DNA from: Nocardia cerradoensis NBRC 101014
Lineage (GTDB): Bacteria; Actinomycetota; Actinomycetes; Mycobacteriales; Mycobacteriaceae
Direction: 5' to 3'
DNA: 53,023 bases
Assembly (NCBI RefSeq): GCF_000308535.1
Contig: NZ_BAFW01000174.1
Coordinates: 1 to 53,023, forward strand
The translations under genes were made by a program, and so were the position numbers. The notes beneath the pieces were generated by a model. The model made no database searches. It saw only the letters and a program-made list of their open reading frames with translations, and had not been told where the DNA came from. This document shows positions 8,574-16,575 of the stretch, one piece after another (position 1 is the stretch's first letter; each line of letters starts with the position of its first letter).

Positions 8574-9538
8574 GATCGTGTCCTTCGTGACGATGAATCG
8601 GCGTGGTCAGGGTCGAGAACCGCGACACCCATTCCGGTGAGCCACTCCGGAATTGCCTCGTAGGCAAGGCGTTCGGCGGGGATGTAGTCCAGGATCGCGG
8701 CCATCATGAGCCAGGTGCGCAACTCCTGCGCGCCGTTACCGGCCGCTTCTTCGACGTAGCTCGTGGTGTACTCGGCCAGTTCCGCCGCCTTGCCGGCCGC
8801 GAAGAGGTCGAGGAGGCGATCATCGAACTCCGGCGTGATGGCAGCCTCCGCGGCGCGGATGATCTCGCGGCGTCGTACGTCGTAGTCGGACCAGTTTTCC
8901 CGCCCGTCCAGCCACGCGCGGACCATGAAGTCCTCGTCCGCGCCGTGCGGGTCGCGCCAGTCCGGCCAGGGCAGGCGATGGGAGAGTCCACCGGAGGCGA
9001 TGACGACGACTCGCTTGTCGGAGGGAAAGCCCTCGACCGCCGCGCGGATCGCATCGGCCAGTTCGGCGCACCGCCGAAAAGTCGGCAGCGGTGGCGCGAA
9101 GACGTTGACCACGAGCGGCACGACGGGGATGTGGATTCCGTCGAGCAGATATTGAATGGCATGGGACTGGCCGTGATCGATCTGCAACCGCGCCGAGTAC
9201 GCCAGATCGAAACGCCCGCTTTCGATCACCGTATTCGCCATGTGGCGCGCGAACTCGACATCGACCGGCTGCGGCCCCTTCGGCGTACCCGATTCACCGC
9301 TCGAAATACATTCCCCCACACCGAGAGTGAAGGCCGGGATCAGATCCAGCCAGAACCCGCGGAAGTGGTTGGAGCCGATGATCAGCGCGACATCGGGCTT
9401 CGCGGCCGCGATTCGGTCCCGCGCGGCGAAGAGCGCGTCCCGAAACCGTTCGGCTTCGGCCTTGTGCGTGGTTTGTTCCCAATGGGTGTTCATCAGGGTG
9501 CTGTGCGAGGCTCCGATACCCAGCACGATTCTCGCCAT
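8570..9538 (-). CDS. Class III (LigB-fold) extradiol ring-cleavage dioxygenase, MhpB-like
   Basis: 322-residue Fe(II) extradiol dioxygenase. Likely catalytic or iron-binding histidines are H12 (GASHS), H58 (GSNHFRGFW), H122 (QIDHGQSH) and H187 (SGGLSH). The run LGVGE and the ending IPEWLTGMG are close to MhpB (2,3-dihydroxyphenylpropionate 1,2-dioxygenase). Start and stop overlap its neighbours, so it is translated with the M20-fold protein before it and the hydrolase after it. It should cleave a catechol-type ring made by the Rieske oxygenase of the same operon. A dihydroxyphenylpropionate-like compound is a reasonable guess from the family, not proven. Confidence 0.9.
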   Translation of the reverse strand: MARIVLGIGASHSTLMNTHWEQTTHKAEAERFRDALFAARDRIAAAKPDVALIIGSNHFRGFWLDLIPAFTLGVGECISSGESGTPKGPQPVDVEFARHMANTVIESGRFDLAYSARLQIDHGQSHAIQYLLDGIHIPVVPLVVNVFAPPLPTFRRCAELADAIRAAVEGFPSDKRVVVIASGGLSHRLPWPDWRDPHGADEDFMVRAWLDGRENWSDYDVRRREIIRAAEAAITPEFDDRLLDLFAAGKAAELAEYTTSYVEEAAGNGAQELRTWLMMAAILDYIPAERLAYEAIPEWLTGMGVAVLDPDHADSSSRRTRS

Positions 9539-10881
9539 CAGGCAATCCCTACTTCCTCGAGGCTGTGGGTGACCGTGTCGAGCGCGACACGAACGAGGTA
9601 TCTGGTGAGCTTCTCCGCTTCCCGCAGGTCGACGGTGTTCATGCCCATGGCGAAGTCGACGTCGAACGGGGCGTCGGCGACCTTGGGCATGCCGACCCGC
9701 ACGGTGGGGATCCCGCGACCCCGTAGGATGTTCGCGTCGGTCGCGCCACTCGCGTCGCGAAACTCCCGGTGTGGAGCGGCCTCGGCCGCTTCCCATGCTT
9801 CGACAGCCTTGCGGCTCAGCCACATTCGCGGATCCGAGGCCTCTCCGGGGATCGCCAGGATCTGCTCCACATCGACCCGGATTTGCAGGTCGGCGGCAAT
9901 CCTGCGCACCGCTTGGACGATTTCGCGTTTGGCGGCAGTGGGTGTGGTGCGCGGGCTGAGCCGCAGGTCGGCCATCATGCGGACGCACGCCGGAGTGAAC
10001 GACGCGGTGCGCTCCCAGCCGCCGCGGATGTTGGCGACCATCCCCTGTGGCCGGACCAGACCATCGTCGTGCGCCTGCGAGTAGTGGGGAAACCACTCCT
10101 CGAGCAGGTTGGCGACCTCCCCGGCGAGCGCCACCGGGTTCCGATAGGGCAGCCGATGCCGGGAGCCCACGTAGGTGTGGCTTCCGTGCACCGTGATCTC
10201 GAACCACGCGAGCCCGACCTCTTCCCAGGACACCGTCCACCCGGGCTTCGCGATGAGCGCGAAATCCGCCCACACTCCCTGTTCGAGCAGGAAGGAGCAG
10301 CCGACTCCCTGTCCGGTGTTGCGGCGCGAATTGCCCACGCCGGGGCGGGCATTGGTCGGCATTCCGCCGGCGCCGAAACCCACCAGCAGGTCCCCGGTGA
10401 GCGGTACTCCGGCGGAGCGGATAGCCTCCGCCGCGGCCAGGATGCAGGCGGTGTGCCCCTTGGGGTTGGAGGCGCCGAGCCCGACTACGTAGTCGTCGAC
10501 GGTCGTGGCGTGGGCGACCATGTCGGCGCGCAGCGATTCTCCTGCCCACGGCAGATCCTCGTCGGGGCTGCCGGTGGTCACCGTATCGATCGGCGCGTAC
10601 AGCAGCAGGTCCGGTCCGGTGCCGTCACCCCGCAACCGGCCCCACGCATTGGCCTGCCGATCATCGAGGTACATCGTGTGGGACTCGATATCGGCCGCCG
10701 CCAACGTCGCGGTGATATGCCGGGCGAGCGGAGCTTCGTCGCCGGTGGGGCTCGGAATGTCGATCAGCCCGGACAGCAACTCGCACAGGCGTTTCCGGTT
10801 CACCCGCGCGCAGGCCGCTTCGACCCACCGGCGCCGCTGTGCGTCCAGCCCGGCCAGCGCATCGGCTTCCGCGATCGTCAT
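9538..10881 (-). CDS. M20-fold amidohydrolase/peptidase homologue with metal site lost
   Basis: 447-residue member of the M20/ArgE/DapE superfamily by fold and length, including the inserted dimerisation-type domain in the middle. All five expected metal ligands look replaced: the GHxD motif reads APID (residues 96-99), the DxKGG aspartate reads N139 in GASNPKG, the EE pair reads AGGM near 171-174, the GEP glutamate reads K212 in AKPG, and the final His reads N415 in MGMNT. Only the non-ligand Asp of the first motif survives. The ATG at 10881 overlaps the stop of the 38-residue peptide gene; a GTG at 10932 is an in-frame alternative. It sits between the Rieske and dioxygenase genes, so it probably has a pathway role other than zinc-dependent hydrolysis. 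Confidence 0.85.
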   Translation of the reverse strand: MTIAEADALAGLDAQRRRWVEAACARVNRKRLCELLSGLIDIPSPTGDEAPLARHITATLAAADIESHTMYLDDRQANAWGRLRGDGTGPDLLLYAPIDTVTTGSPDEDLPWAGESLRADMVAHATTVDDYVVGLGASNPKGHTACILAAAEAIRSAGVPLTGDLLVGFGAGGMPTNARPGVGNSRRNTGQGVGCSFLLEQGVWADFALIAKPGWTVSWEEVGLAWFEITVHGSHTYVGSRHRLPYRNPVALAGEVANLLEEWFPHYSQAHDDGLVRPQGMVANIRGGWERTASFTPACVRMMADLRLSPRTTPTAAKREIVQAVRRIAADLQIRVDVEQILAIPGEASDPRMWLSRKAVEAWEAAEAAPHREFRDASGATDANILRGRGIPTVRVGMPKVADAPFDVDFAMGMNTVDLREAEKLTRYLVRVALDTVTHSLEEVGIA

Positions 10882-10994
10882 CGACGGACCTGGTGTACCT
10901 GTGTGTTGCTGTGTCGCGCGAGGAACCTCCACGCGGCGGGCGCACCGGCGACGGCCGCGCCGCCCGCGGCGAATGCGATCAGTGTCTTGAACAT
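10878..10994 (-). CDS. 38-residue hydrophobic peptide coupled to the Rieske/M20 genes
   Basis: Short gene beginning 9 bases after the Rieske stop. AGGAG lies 8 bases before its ATG, and its TGA overlaps the ATG of the M20-fold gene (ATGA). The peptide starts MFKTLIAFAAGGAAVAG and then carries APAAWRFLAR and a polar, Arg-rich tail, so it looks like a single membrane-spanning or membrane-surface peptide. It could be a real small protein or a leader that couples translation of the M20 gene to the Rieske gene. No family is recognised. Confidence 0.6.
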   Translation of the reverse strand: MFKTLIAFAAGGAAVAGAPAAWRFLARHSNTQVHQVRR

Positions 10995-11003
10995 GTGCCT
11001 CTC

Positions 11004-12287
11004 CTACTCACCGGACGAAACGGTCTGCGCGGACGCCGCCGCGCCGTTGCGGGCCGCCGGCGCCCGGCGCTCCCGCGTCTTGGCAACCGGCTGTTTGACG
11101 AAGTCGACTGCTGCCGTGAGCTTTTCGGCATACTCCTCTTCCGCGAGATTGCGCCACGCGGTCAGTGAGACATCGGGCCGGTACAGCTTCTCCGGCGGTG
11201 CGTCGGTGACCTCGACCATCCACGCGTCCTGCCCGGAGAACTGGCCGTGGAACAGCCACCGGATCGCGCCGAGATACTTCGCGTAGAAGCCGAGTTTCCG
11301 GATTCCGGACACGAAATTCACCATCAAGCCGACGTACTGGTGACGTCCGTCGTCGACCGGTACGTAGAACTCGTAGTGGATGAAGTTGGGGTAGGCGATC
11401 CGCAGTACACCGGGCATGGACAGGGATGCGAACCCGGGGAACTTCTGCGCCGCGATGACGGGATTCACTTCCAGACCGGCGCCGACGTTGCCGATCTGCG
11501 AGACCTGCGACTCGTCCGGCCGCTTCTTCCACCACCGCTTGTTGGTCCATCTCCCGACTTCGGGAAAATCGGCCTCCCAGTACACCTCGTCCTGGACGCG
11601 GTAGATCCACCGCCCGTCGGGCACGATGCGGGTGACGTTCCAGGTGGGCATCGGCTTGAACAATCGCCACAGCGCCGTGCGGTGCAGATACTTCGCGTGC
11701 CCCTCGTCGAAACCGTTCTCGCAGGCGAAACGCCAATCGCCCGCACGCGCCTGGATGCGGCCGCCGACGACCCCGTCGTTCTCCACGAGCTCACGCGGCA
11801 ATTGCTCGTCGAGGGGCGGCGCCGGCTCGCGGGTGACGGGGATGTACACCCAGACCAGGCCCAGCCGTTCCTCGACCGCGTACGTCTGTACTTCGAGTTT
11901 CCCGCAGATCTTGGAATCGGGACCGTCGGTGATGACCGCGACGAGCTTGCCGTCGGTCAGGCGATAGGTCCATCCGTGGTACGGGCAGCTGACCGTACCG
12001 GGGAATTGCTGATCGCCTTCCGACAGGGGCACTCCCCGGTGGGGGCAGCGGTCGTGCAGTGCGTAGACCTTGCCACCGTCGCGGATGAGGGCGAGCTTCT
12101 CGCCGCAGATCGTGTAACTCGCGGGCTTCGCGGTGATGTGGCTGGACCAGGTGACGGGGTACCAGTAGCCGCGGTAGCCGCGTCCGGCCGCGTTGTACTT
12201 GGGCCAGGCCGTCCAGTCCTGCCTGCCGGCCGCGCGCGGCCGCTCCGGCACCTCCTGCGTGACCTTCGGCGCCTCGACACCAGTCAT
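11004..12287 (-). CDS. Rieske non-heme iron oxygenase, carbazole-dioxygenase (CarAa)-like
   Basis: 427-residue oxygenase terminal component. The Rieske ligands are C81, H83, C101 and H104 (CPHRG then CPYHGW). The mononuclear iron site is in NGFDEGHAKYLH, with H197 and H202. The spacing and the later run MPGVLRIAYPNFIHYEFYVP resemble single-subunit (alpha3) oxygenases such as CarAa and oxoquinoline 8-monooxygenase, and no beta subunit gene is adjacent. AGAGGA precedes the ATG. It is first in the operon Rieske-peptide-M20-dioxygenase-hydrolase. Electrons probably come from the ferredoxin and reductase at 3287-4617. The reaction would be hydroxylation or dihydroxylation of a ring before extradiol cleavage. 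Confidence 0.9.
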   Translation of the reverse strand: MTGVEAPKVTQEVPERPRAAGRQDWTAWPKYNAAGRGYRGYWYPVTWSSHITAKPASYTICGEKLALIRDGGKVYALHDRCPHRGVPLSEGDQQFPGTVSCPYHGWTYRLTDGKLVAVITDGPDSKICGKLEVQTYAVEERLGLVWVYIPVTREPAPPLDEQLPRELVENDGVVGGRIQARAGDWRFACENGFDEGHAKYLHRTALWRLFKPMPTWNVTRIVPDGRWIYRVQDEVYWEADFPEVGRWTNKRWWKKRPDESQVSQIGNVGAGLEVNPVIAAQKFPGFASLSMPGVLRIAYPNFIHYEFYVPVDDGRHQYVGLMVNFVSGIRKLGFYAKYLGAIRWLFHGQFSGQDAWMVEVTDAPPEKLYRPDVSLTAWRNLAEEEYAEKLTAAVDFVKQPVAKTRERRAPAARNGAAASAQTVSSGE

Positions 12288-12332
12288 GTGAAGTCCTCTC
12301 GAGACGAGCTGATTGATACTGCCGATCCTGAG

Positions 12333-12791
12333 TCAGGAACGGCTGGGCGCCAATGGATTCGGTCTGCTCAGCGAACCGGGTTCACAGTGCCGGGCCACCA
12401 CGGCCTCACCCTCGGCGCACAGCACGCCGTCGGCGGTGTGCTCCGCCAATTCGAGCGTCACGAATCCGTCGGCGATCTCACGGACCACACCGGTCACGAC
12501 GAGCTCGGACCCCACGTACGCCGGCGCACGATTGCGCCATCCGACCGAGACCACACCCCCGGGTCCACCCGCGAATTCGGCTGCCGCGCGGTGGAAGAGC
12601 GCACCGTGGAGCTGGGCCATCACGACGGGTCCGGCCAGACCCTCGATCTCGGCGTATAGCGGGTCGTAATGGATGCGGTGCGCGTTGTGCGTAGCGGCAC
12701 CGAAACGCAGCAGTCGCACGGGGTCGGCCCGCAGGACGACCGGACCGATGTCCTGTCCGACTTCGACGTCGCCACTCGGCCCGGCCGTCAT
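12333..12791 (-). CDS. MaoC-fold hydratase, HTD2 / mesaconyl-CoA-hydratase-like C-terminal half
   Basis: 152-residue hot-dog-fold protein. The active-site stretch THNAHRIHYDPLYAEIEG matches the HTD2-type dehydratases and itaconyl/mesaconyl-CoA hydratases, in which HRIHYD is typical. Its ATG overlaps the stop of the preceding MaoC-like gene, and the two probably form a heterodimeric hydratase, as in split MaoC pairs. It lies 45 bases before the Rieske gene on the same strand. A hydratase acting on an enoyl-CoA (or enoyl acid) would fit with the acyl-CoA ligase at the window edge. Confidence 0.85.
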   Translation of the reverse strand: MTAGPSGDVEVGQDIGPVVLRADPVRLLRFGAATHNAHRIHYDPLYAEIEGLAGPVVMAQLHGALFHRAAAEFAGGPGGVVSVGWRNRAPAYVGSELVVTGVVREIADGFVTLELAEHTADGVLCAEGEAVVARHCEPGSLSRPNPLAPSRS

Positions 12792-13273
12792 CGGACGATG
12801 AACCTTTCGGTGACGGTGGCGAGGTCTCCGGCCCGCGCGGCTCGATAGACCTTGGACACCGTGAGCAGCAGGAATTCCTTACCAGGGCGTCCTTTCCGGT
12901 CCACGGCATCGAGGGTGCGTCGCAGCTCGATCGGATCGCCGAGCGGCACTTCCCGATGAAAGGCGATGCTCTGCCCACCGGCCATCAGATTCACGGCCAG
13001 TCCGTCCGTACCCGGAACCTCGTCGCGGAACATGCCGTCCTCCCGGTAGTCGGCATCGACGCCGCCGTCGGGCCCCCGCAGCAAACTGGGCAGATACAGG
13101 GGATGCACGCGGAAGCCGTCGGTATCGGGATCGAGCAGGCGAGGATCGCGTTCACCGCAGGCATGCGCGAACGCGACCGTCTCCGCTGCGCGTAACTGGC
13201 CGAGCGCACGATGCTCGGCGGTGCCGACGAGGGCGCGGGCCCGTGCCTCGGCCGTTCGCAAATCTGGTCGCAT
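12788..13273 (-). CDS. MaoC-like protein, N-terminal (FAS1-like dehydratase) half
   Basis: 161-residue hot-dog-fold protein of the FAS1-like dehydratase group (HPLYLPSLL, then AGGQSIAFHREVPLGDPI, a typical helix and strand of this domain). It lacks the HRIHYD catalytic stretch, which is on the next gene, so it is read as the non-catalytic partner of a split hydratase. It is the first gene on the minus strand of a divergent region shared with the hydrolase at 13376. Palindromic element D lies 43-66 bases upstream. Confidence 0.8.
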   Translation of the reverse strand: MRPDLRTAEARARALVGTAEHRALGQLRAAETVAFAHACGERDPRLLDPDTDGFRVHPLYLPSLLRGPDGGVDADYREDGMFRDEVPGTDGLAVNLMAGGQSIAFHREVPLGDPIELRRTLDAVDRKGRPGKEFLLLTVSKVYRAARAGDLATVTERFIVR

Positions 13274-13315
13274 GTGCGCAAGCTAGCTCCGCGCGCGGGC
13301 ACCCGACCACAGGCC

Positions 13316-13339
13316 GGGACCGCCCAACGGACCCGGATC
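13316..13339. promoter_or_regulatory. Palindromic element, copy D in a divergent promoter region
   Basis: GGGACCG, centre CCCAAC, then GGACCCGGATC. It aligns without gaps to copies A-C. It lies between the divergent MaoC-like (minus) and hydrolase (plus) genes, so one site could control both directions. Confidence 0.6.
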
Positions 13340-13375
13340 CTTCACACCGCTCGCGAAATGACGTCAGCTGAGCCC

Positions 13376-14227
13376 ATGGCCCAACCACCGAACAGTTTGT
13401 ACGCCGACGCGGCGGGCGTGAAATTCCACTACCACGACCTCGGCGCCGGCAGTCCCACCGTCTTCCTCCACGGCGGCGGACCCGGATGCACCGCGTGGTC
13501 CGACTTCGGTCCCGTCGCACCGCTGTTCGCGCGCGATCGCCGCGCGATACTGGTCGACATCCTCCAGTACGGCCGGTCCGAGAAGTGCACCATCAGCGGC
13601 CCGATGTGGGATTTCCACGCGGCGAAGATCGTCGCGCTCATGGACGAGTTGAACGTCGACCGCGCCGACTTCGTCTGCAACTCCTGGGGCGGGACGATCG
13701 CCCTGAATCTCGCTGCGAAGTATCCCGACCGGGTGCGCGCGTTGGTGGTCACGGGCAGCATGCCGGTGTTCTACGGACCGCTGGCGCCGCTGCCCGAAAA
13801 CGGTCATCGTGGCCGGACGGCACGCGACGTCTACTACGGCGGGGAAGGGCCCACCCGGGAGAAGATGCGGCAGCTGATCACCCGTCTGGAGTGGTTCGAC
13901 GCGGACAAGCTTCCGCAGGAAACCCTCGACATGCGCTACGAGCAGAGTCTCGACCCGGAGGAAATGGCACTCGCGGCAGCGTCGGACAACCCGCGCGGCG
14001 ACTGGCAGGACCTCACCGCGGAACTGGGGATGATCACAGCGCCGGTGCTGTTCGCGTGGGGCATGCACGACGCGTTTCTCACCCCGGACTACCCGTTGAT
14101 GCTCGCGAGGATGATCGAGCACGGCCATCTCTACGTGATGGACAAGGCCTCCCACCACCTTCAGGAAGAACGGCCGTACGACTTCTACTCCGTGGTGAGC
14201 GGCTTCCTTGACCAGCAGCATTCGTGA
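13376..14227 (+). CDS. Alpha/beta hydrolase, meta-cleavage-product hydrolase type
   Basis: 283-residue hydrolase with HGGGPGCTAW (oxyanion-hole loop, residues 32-41) typical of C-C bond hydrolases. The nucleophile elbow is CNSWGG with Ser103, where the family usually has GNSxGG. A late Asp is in WGMHDAF and the His in ASHHLQEE. A second in-frame ATG at 13358 is possible, but it would lie only 19 bases from palindromic element D. Its 3' end overlaps the start of the MFS gene by 20 bases, so the two are cotranscribed. It is the second intact meta-cleavage-type hydrolase of region 1; it may act on a different intermediate than the one at 7695. Confidence 0.88.
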   Translation: MAQPPNSLYADAAGVKFHYHDLGAGSPTVFLHGGGPGCTAWSDFGPVAPLFARDRRAILVDILQYGRSEKCTISGPMWDFHAAKIVALMDELNVDRADFVCNSWGGTIALNLAAKYPDRVRALVVTGSMPVFYGPLAPLPENGHRGRTARDVYYGGEGPTREKMRQLITRLEWFDADKLPQETLDMRYEQSLDPEEMALAAASDNPRGDWQDLTAELGMITAPVLFAWGMHDAFLTPDYPLMLARMIEHGHLYVMDKASHHLQEERPYDFYSVVSGFLDQQHS

Positions 14228-15548
14228 CGCCGGGCGGGTTTCCCCAGGGGAAGGCGCAGGCCGGACGCGGCTCGTCCTGATCCTGGGGTTGCTCACCGCA
14301 CTCGGACCGTTCACCGTCGACATGTATCTGCCTGCGCTGCCGACTATCACGAGGCACTTCCATACCACCGATACCGCCGTTCAGCTCACCTTGACGGGTA
14401 CGTTGACGGGTCTGGCGATCGGCCAACTGGTCGCGGGGCCGTTGTCCGACATCTACGGGCGGCGAAAGCCGCTCGTCGCAGGCACTTTCCTGCACGTCTC
14501 GGCATCGGTGGCATGCTTCTTCGCTCCCTCCATCGCGGCGCTCGGAGCCTTCCGAACGCTCCAGGGTCTGGGTGCGGCCGCGACCGGTGTCATCGCGATG
14601 GCCGTCGTGCGCGACCTGTTCACCGGTCGTGCCGCGGCGGTCGTGCTGTCCCGGTTGATGCTCGTCATGGGGGTCGCCCCGATTCTGGCCCCGTCGGTCG
14701 GCGGCCTCGTTTCCGGCGCGATCTCATGGCAAGGGGTGTTCCTCGTACTCGCCGTCCTCGGCGCGGGAATGATGGCACTGGGCGGGTGCGCGCTGCCGGA
14801 GACCCTGCCGCCCGACGCACGCGCCGGACGCGGAATCTCCCAGGTGCTCAACGGATACGGCCGATTGATCCGCGATCCCCAGTTCGTCGTCTTGGTGCTG
14901 GTGTGCGGCTTGGGGCGCTCGGTTCTGTGGGCATACATCGCCGGCTCGTCCTTCGTGATGCAGGGCCAGTTCGGGCTCAGCTCGGTGTCCTACGGGTTCG
15001 CCTTCGCCGCGGGCGGGGTCGCGTTGATCGGAGCGTCTCAAGTGAACGTCGCCCTGCTGACGCGCTGGTCCCCGCTGCGCATCAGCCTGGTCTCGCTTCT
15101 GGTCAGCACGATCGTCGGCGGTGGATTCGTCGTGCTGTCGGCGTTGCGGGCCGGTGGATTTCCCGGCTTCGCCGTCCCGGTCCTGGTTCTGCTCTTCGCC
15201 ACCGGGTTCGTCATGCCGAACGCGCCCGCGCTGGCGTTGTCCCGCCACGGCGGGGTCGCGGGGACGGCTGCTGCCACGGTCGGTTTCGCGCAGTTCGGTG
15301 CGGCGGGCGTGGTCGCACCCATCGTCGGGCTGCTGGGGAACACAAGCCTCGCGGTGGCGATCACCATGACCGCGGCCGCGACGCTCGCGTTCACCGTCCT
15401 CGCCCTGATGAGCATCTCGCGGCGCGAGCGCCCGCGAGCCCGCGGTCAGGATGGGCAGAACGTGGTCCGCTCGGGCCCGGTTTGGGCTACCGAACCCGCC
15501 CACCCGGTCGCGCGATACCACGCACCGACAGACCGCTGTCGGCGGTGA
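14208..15548 (+). CDS. MFS multidrug-type transporter, Bcr/CflA family
   Basis: 446-residue membrane protein with 12 predicted hydrophobic segments, beginning LILGLLTALGPFTVDMYLPALP (quoted in part: TVDMYLPALP), the hallmark N-terminus of Bcr/CflA drug-efflux proteins, and GPLSDIYGRRKP, the loop 2-3 motif. The TTG start at 14208 is the only start before the first helix; it overlaps the hydrolase gene. It may export a toxic catechol or pathway intermediate. The last about 25 residues after SISRRER are unusual because the DNA there reads, on the other strand, as the 3' end of a short-chain dehydrogenase gene, so the transporter's native C-terminus was probably replaced at a recombination junction. 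Confidence 0.88.
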   Translation: MTSSIRDAGRVSPGEGAGRTRLVLILGLLTALGPFTVDMYLPALPTITRHFHTTDTAVQLTLTGTLTGLAIGQLVAGPLSDIYGRRKPLVAGTFLHVSASVACFFAPSIAALGAFRTLQGLGAAATGVIAMAVVRDLFTGRAAAVVLSRLMLVMGVAPILAPSVGGLVSGAISWQGVFLVLAVLGAGMMALGGCALPETLPPDARAGRGISQVLNGYGRLIRDPQFVVLVLVCGLGRSVLWAYIAGSSFVMQGQFGLSSVSYGFAFAAGGVALIGASQVNVALLTRWSPLRISLVSLLVSTIVGGGFVVLSALRAGGFPGFAVPVLVLLFATGFVMPNAPALALSRHGGVAGTAAATVGFAQFGAAGVVAPIVGLLGNTSLAVAITMTAAATLAFTVLALMSISRRERPRARGQDGQNVVRSGPVWATEPAHPVARYHAPTDRCRR

Positions 15549-15561
15549 CGAGGGAACCGCC
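15487..15561 (-). pseudogene. 3'-terminal remnant of a BphB-type short-chain dehydrogenase
   Basis: Read on the minus strand, 24 codons before a TAG give GGSLVTADSGLSVRGIARPG followed by GRVR. This matches the C-terminus of the intact SDR at 19159-19959, which contains GTLVTVDSGLSIRGIAKPGG. A stop in the same frame lies about six codons upstream of the match, so only the last exon-like tail survives. It lies antisense within the 3' end of the MFS gene. Such a tail cannot work as an enzyme; it marks an old rearrangement. Confidence 0.75.
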
Positions 15562-15762
15562 ATCGGTGCAGCGAGGTCAGCCGGATCCGCCCCAAGGGCC
15601 TCGAGTCGAAAACTCCTGCCAGCGACGATGTTCCCTTCTCGGAGGGCTCTGGACTCCACGAAACCGGGGGAACATCAAGCTCTCCGAAAGCGGGGTAGCC
15701 TCGGGCTGCCGAACGAGTGCAACGCCGCTACTCGCCCGACAACCGTTGCAAAGCACGGGATT

Positions 15763-16575
15763 TCAGCGTCCTGGCTGTTGTGTCTCTGCAGGAACGATCG
15801 GAGCGTTCATGGTCTGGAAGTACTGGAACAACGCACCGACCGTGATCGGACCACCGACGAGCAGGGTGCCGCCGATGGCGCCGATCGAACCGAACAGCAC
15901 AGCACCGCCCACGCAACCCGCAATTGGCCCCGCTCCGAGCAACCAGGCCACGGGCGTCGTTGCGGCGGTCCCGACTACAAGACCCGCGACGCATCCGATG
16001 CCGGCGCCGACGATCGTCCCGATCATTCCGCTCAACATTGACGCTACAGTGACTTGCTGGACGAGCGTTCCGAGTGCATCGGCGGAACGCGCATCGGGGC
16101 TCGGGTACGTCGCTGCAACGTGCTCCAACGCATCGTCGATGGGTAGCACATCGGCACGCGGAACATCAGGCGACGGCACAGCCGCAGTAGGATCCACGCT
16201 CGGGGTCAGCACCACCGTCCGATCGGTGACAACGGCTGAAATACGGTGTTCGAGGTTATTCATTCTGTAGGTGAGCGGTATCGCGGCGACCTCATTACCT
16301 TCTGGGTCGAGAACATCGAGTCTTTCACCACGAACTGCGAGACTCCCGACGTCGGTCGAGAAGAACACCGACTGATCACGGATCTGTGCGGTGTAATTGA
16401 TTTCCGGAGCGACTGGCGAACCGGCAGTTCGGTCCGCGTTCGCGACGTTGGTTGCGCACATCAGCGCTGCCACTGCCAGTGTTGCCGTTCCGATACCCCT
16501 CCGCGCGCCGATTCGCAGCGACCTACGGGCGCAGTTGGATGACGCAGAGCCTGAAATGTGAAGCATGTTCCTCAT
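15763..16575 (-). CDS. Secreted hypothetical protein with glycine-rich hydrophobic C-terminus
   Basis: 270-residue protein with an Arg-rich N-terminus, a hydrophobic stretch TLAVAALMCATNV and a probable signal-peptidase site after ANA (near residue 48). The mature part has a beta-rich segment (INYTAQIRDQSVFFSTD through RISAVVTDRTVVLTPS), then a long Gly/Ala/Val-rich stretch with paired cysteines (IGCVAGLV and AGCVGGAV) that could insert in the membrane. Proteins of this layout are common in Nocardia, of unknown function. AAGGAG lies 7 bases before the ATG. It has no functional link to the catabolic genes and sits alone between remnants. Confidence 0.8.
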   Translation of the reverse strand: MRNMLHISGSASSNCARRSLRIGARRGIGTATLAVAALMCATNVANADRTAGSPVAPEINYTAQIRDQSVFFSTDVGSLAVRGERLDVLDPEGNEVAAIPLTYRMNNLEHRISAVVTDRTVVLTPSVDPTAAVPSPDVPRADVLPIDDALEHVAATYPSPDARSADALGTLVQQVTVASMLSGMIGTIVGAGIGCVAGLVVGTAATTPVAWLLGAGPIAGCVGGAVLFGSIGAIGGTLLVGGPITVGALFQYFQTMNAPIVPAETQQPGR

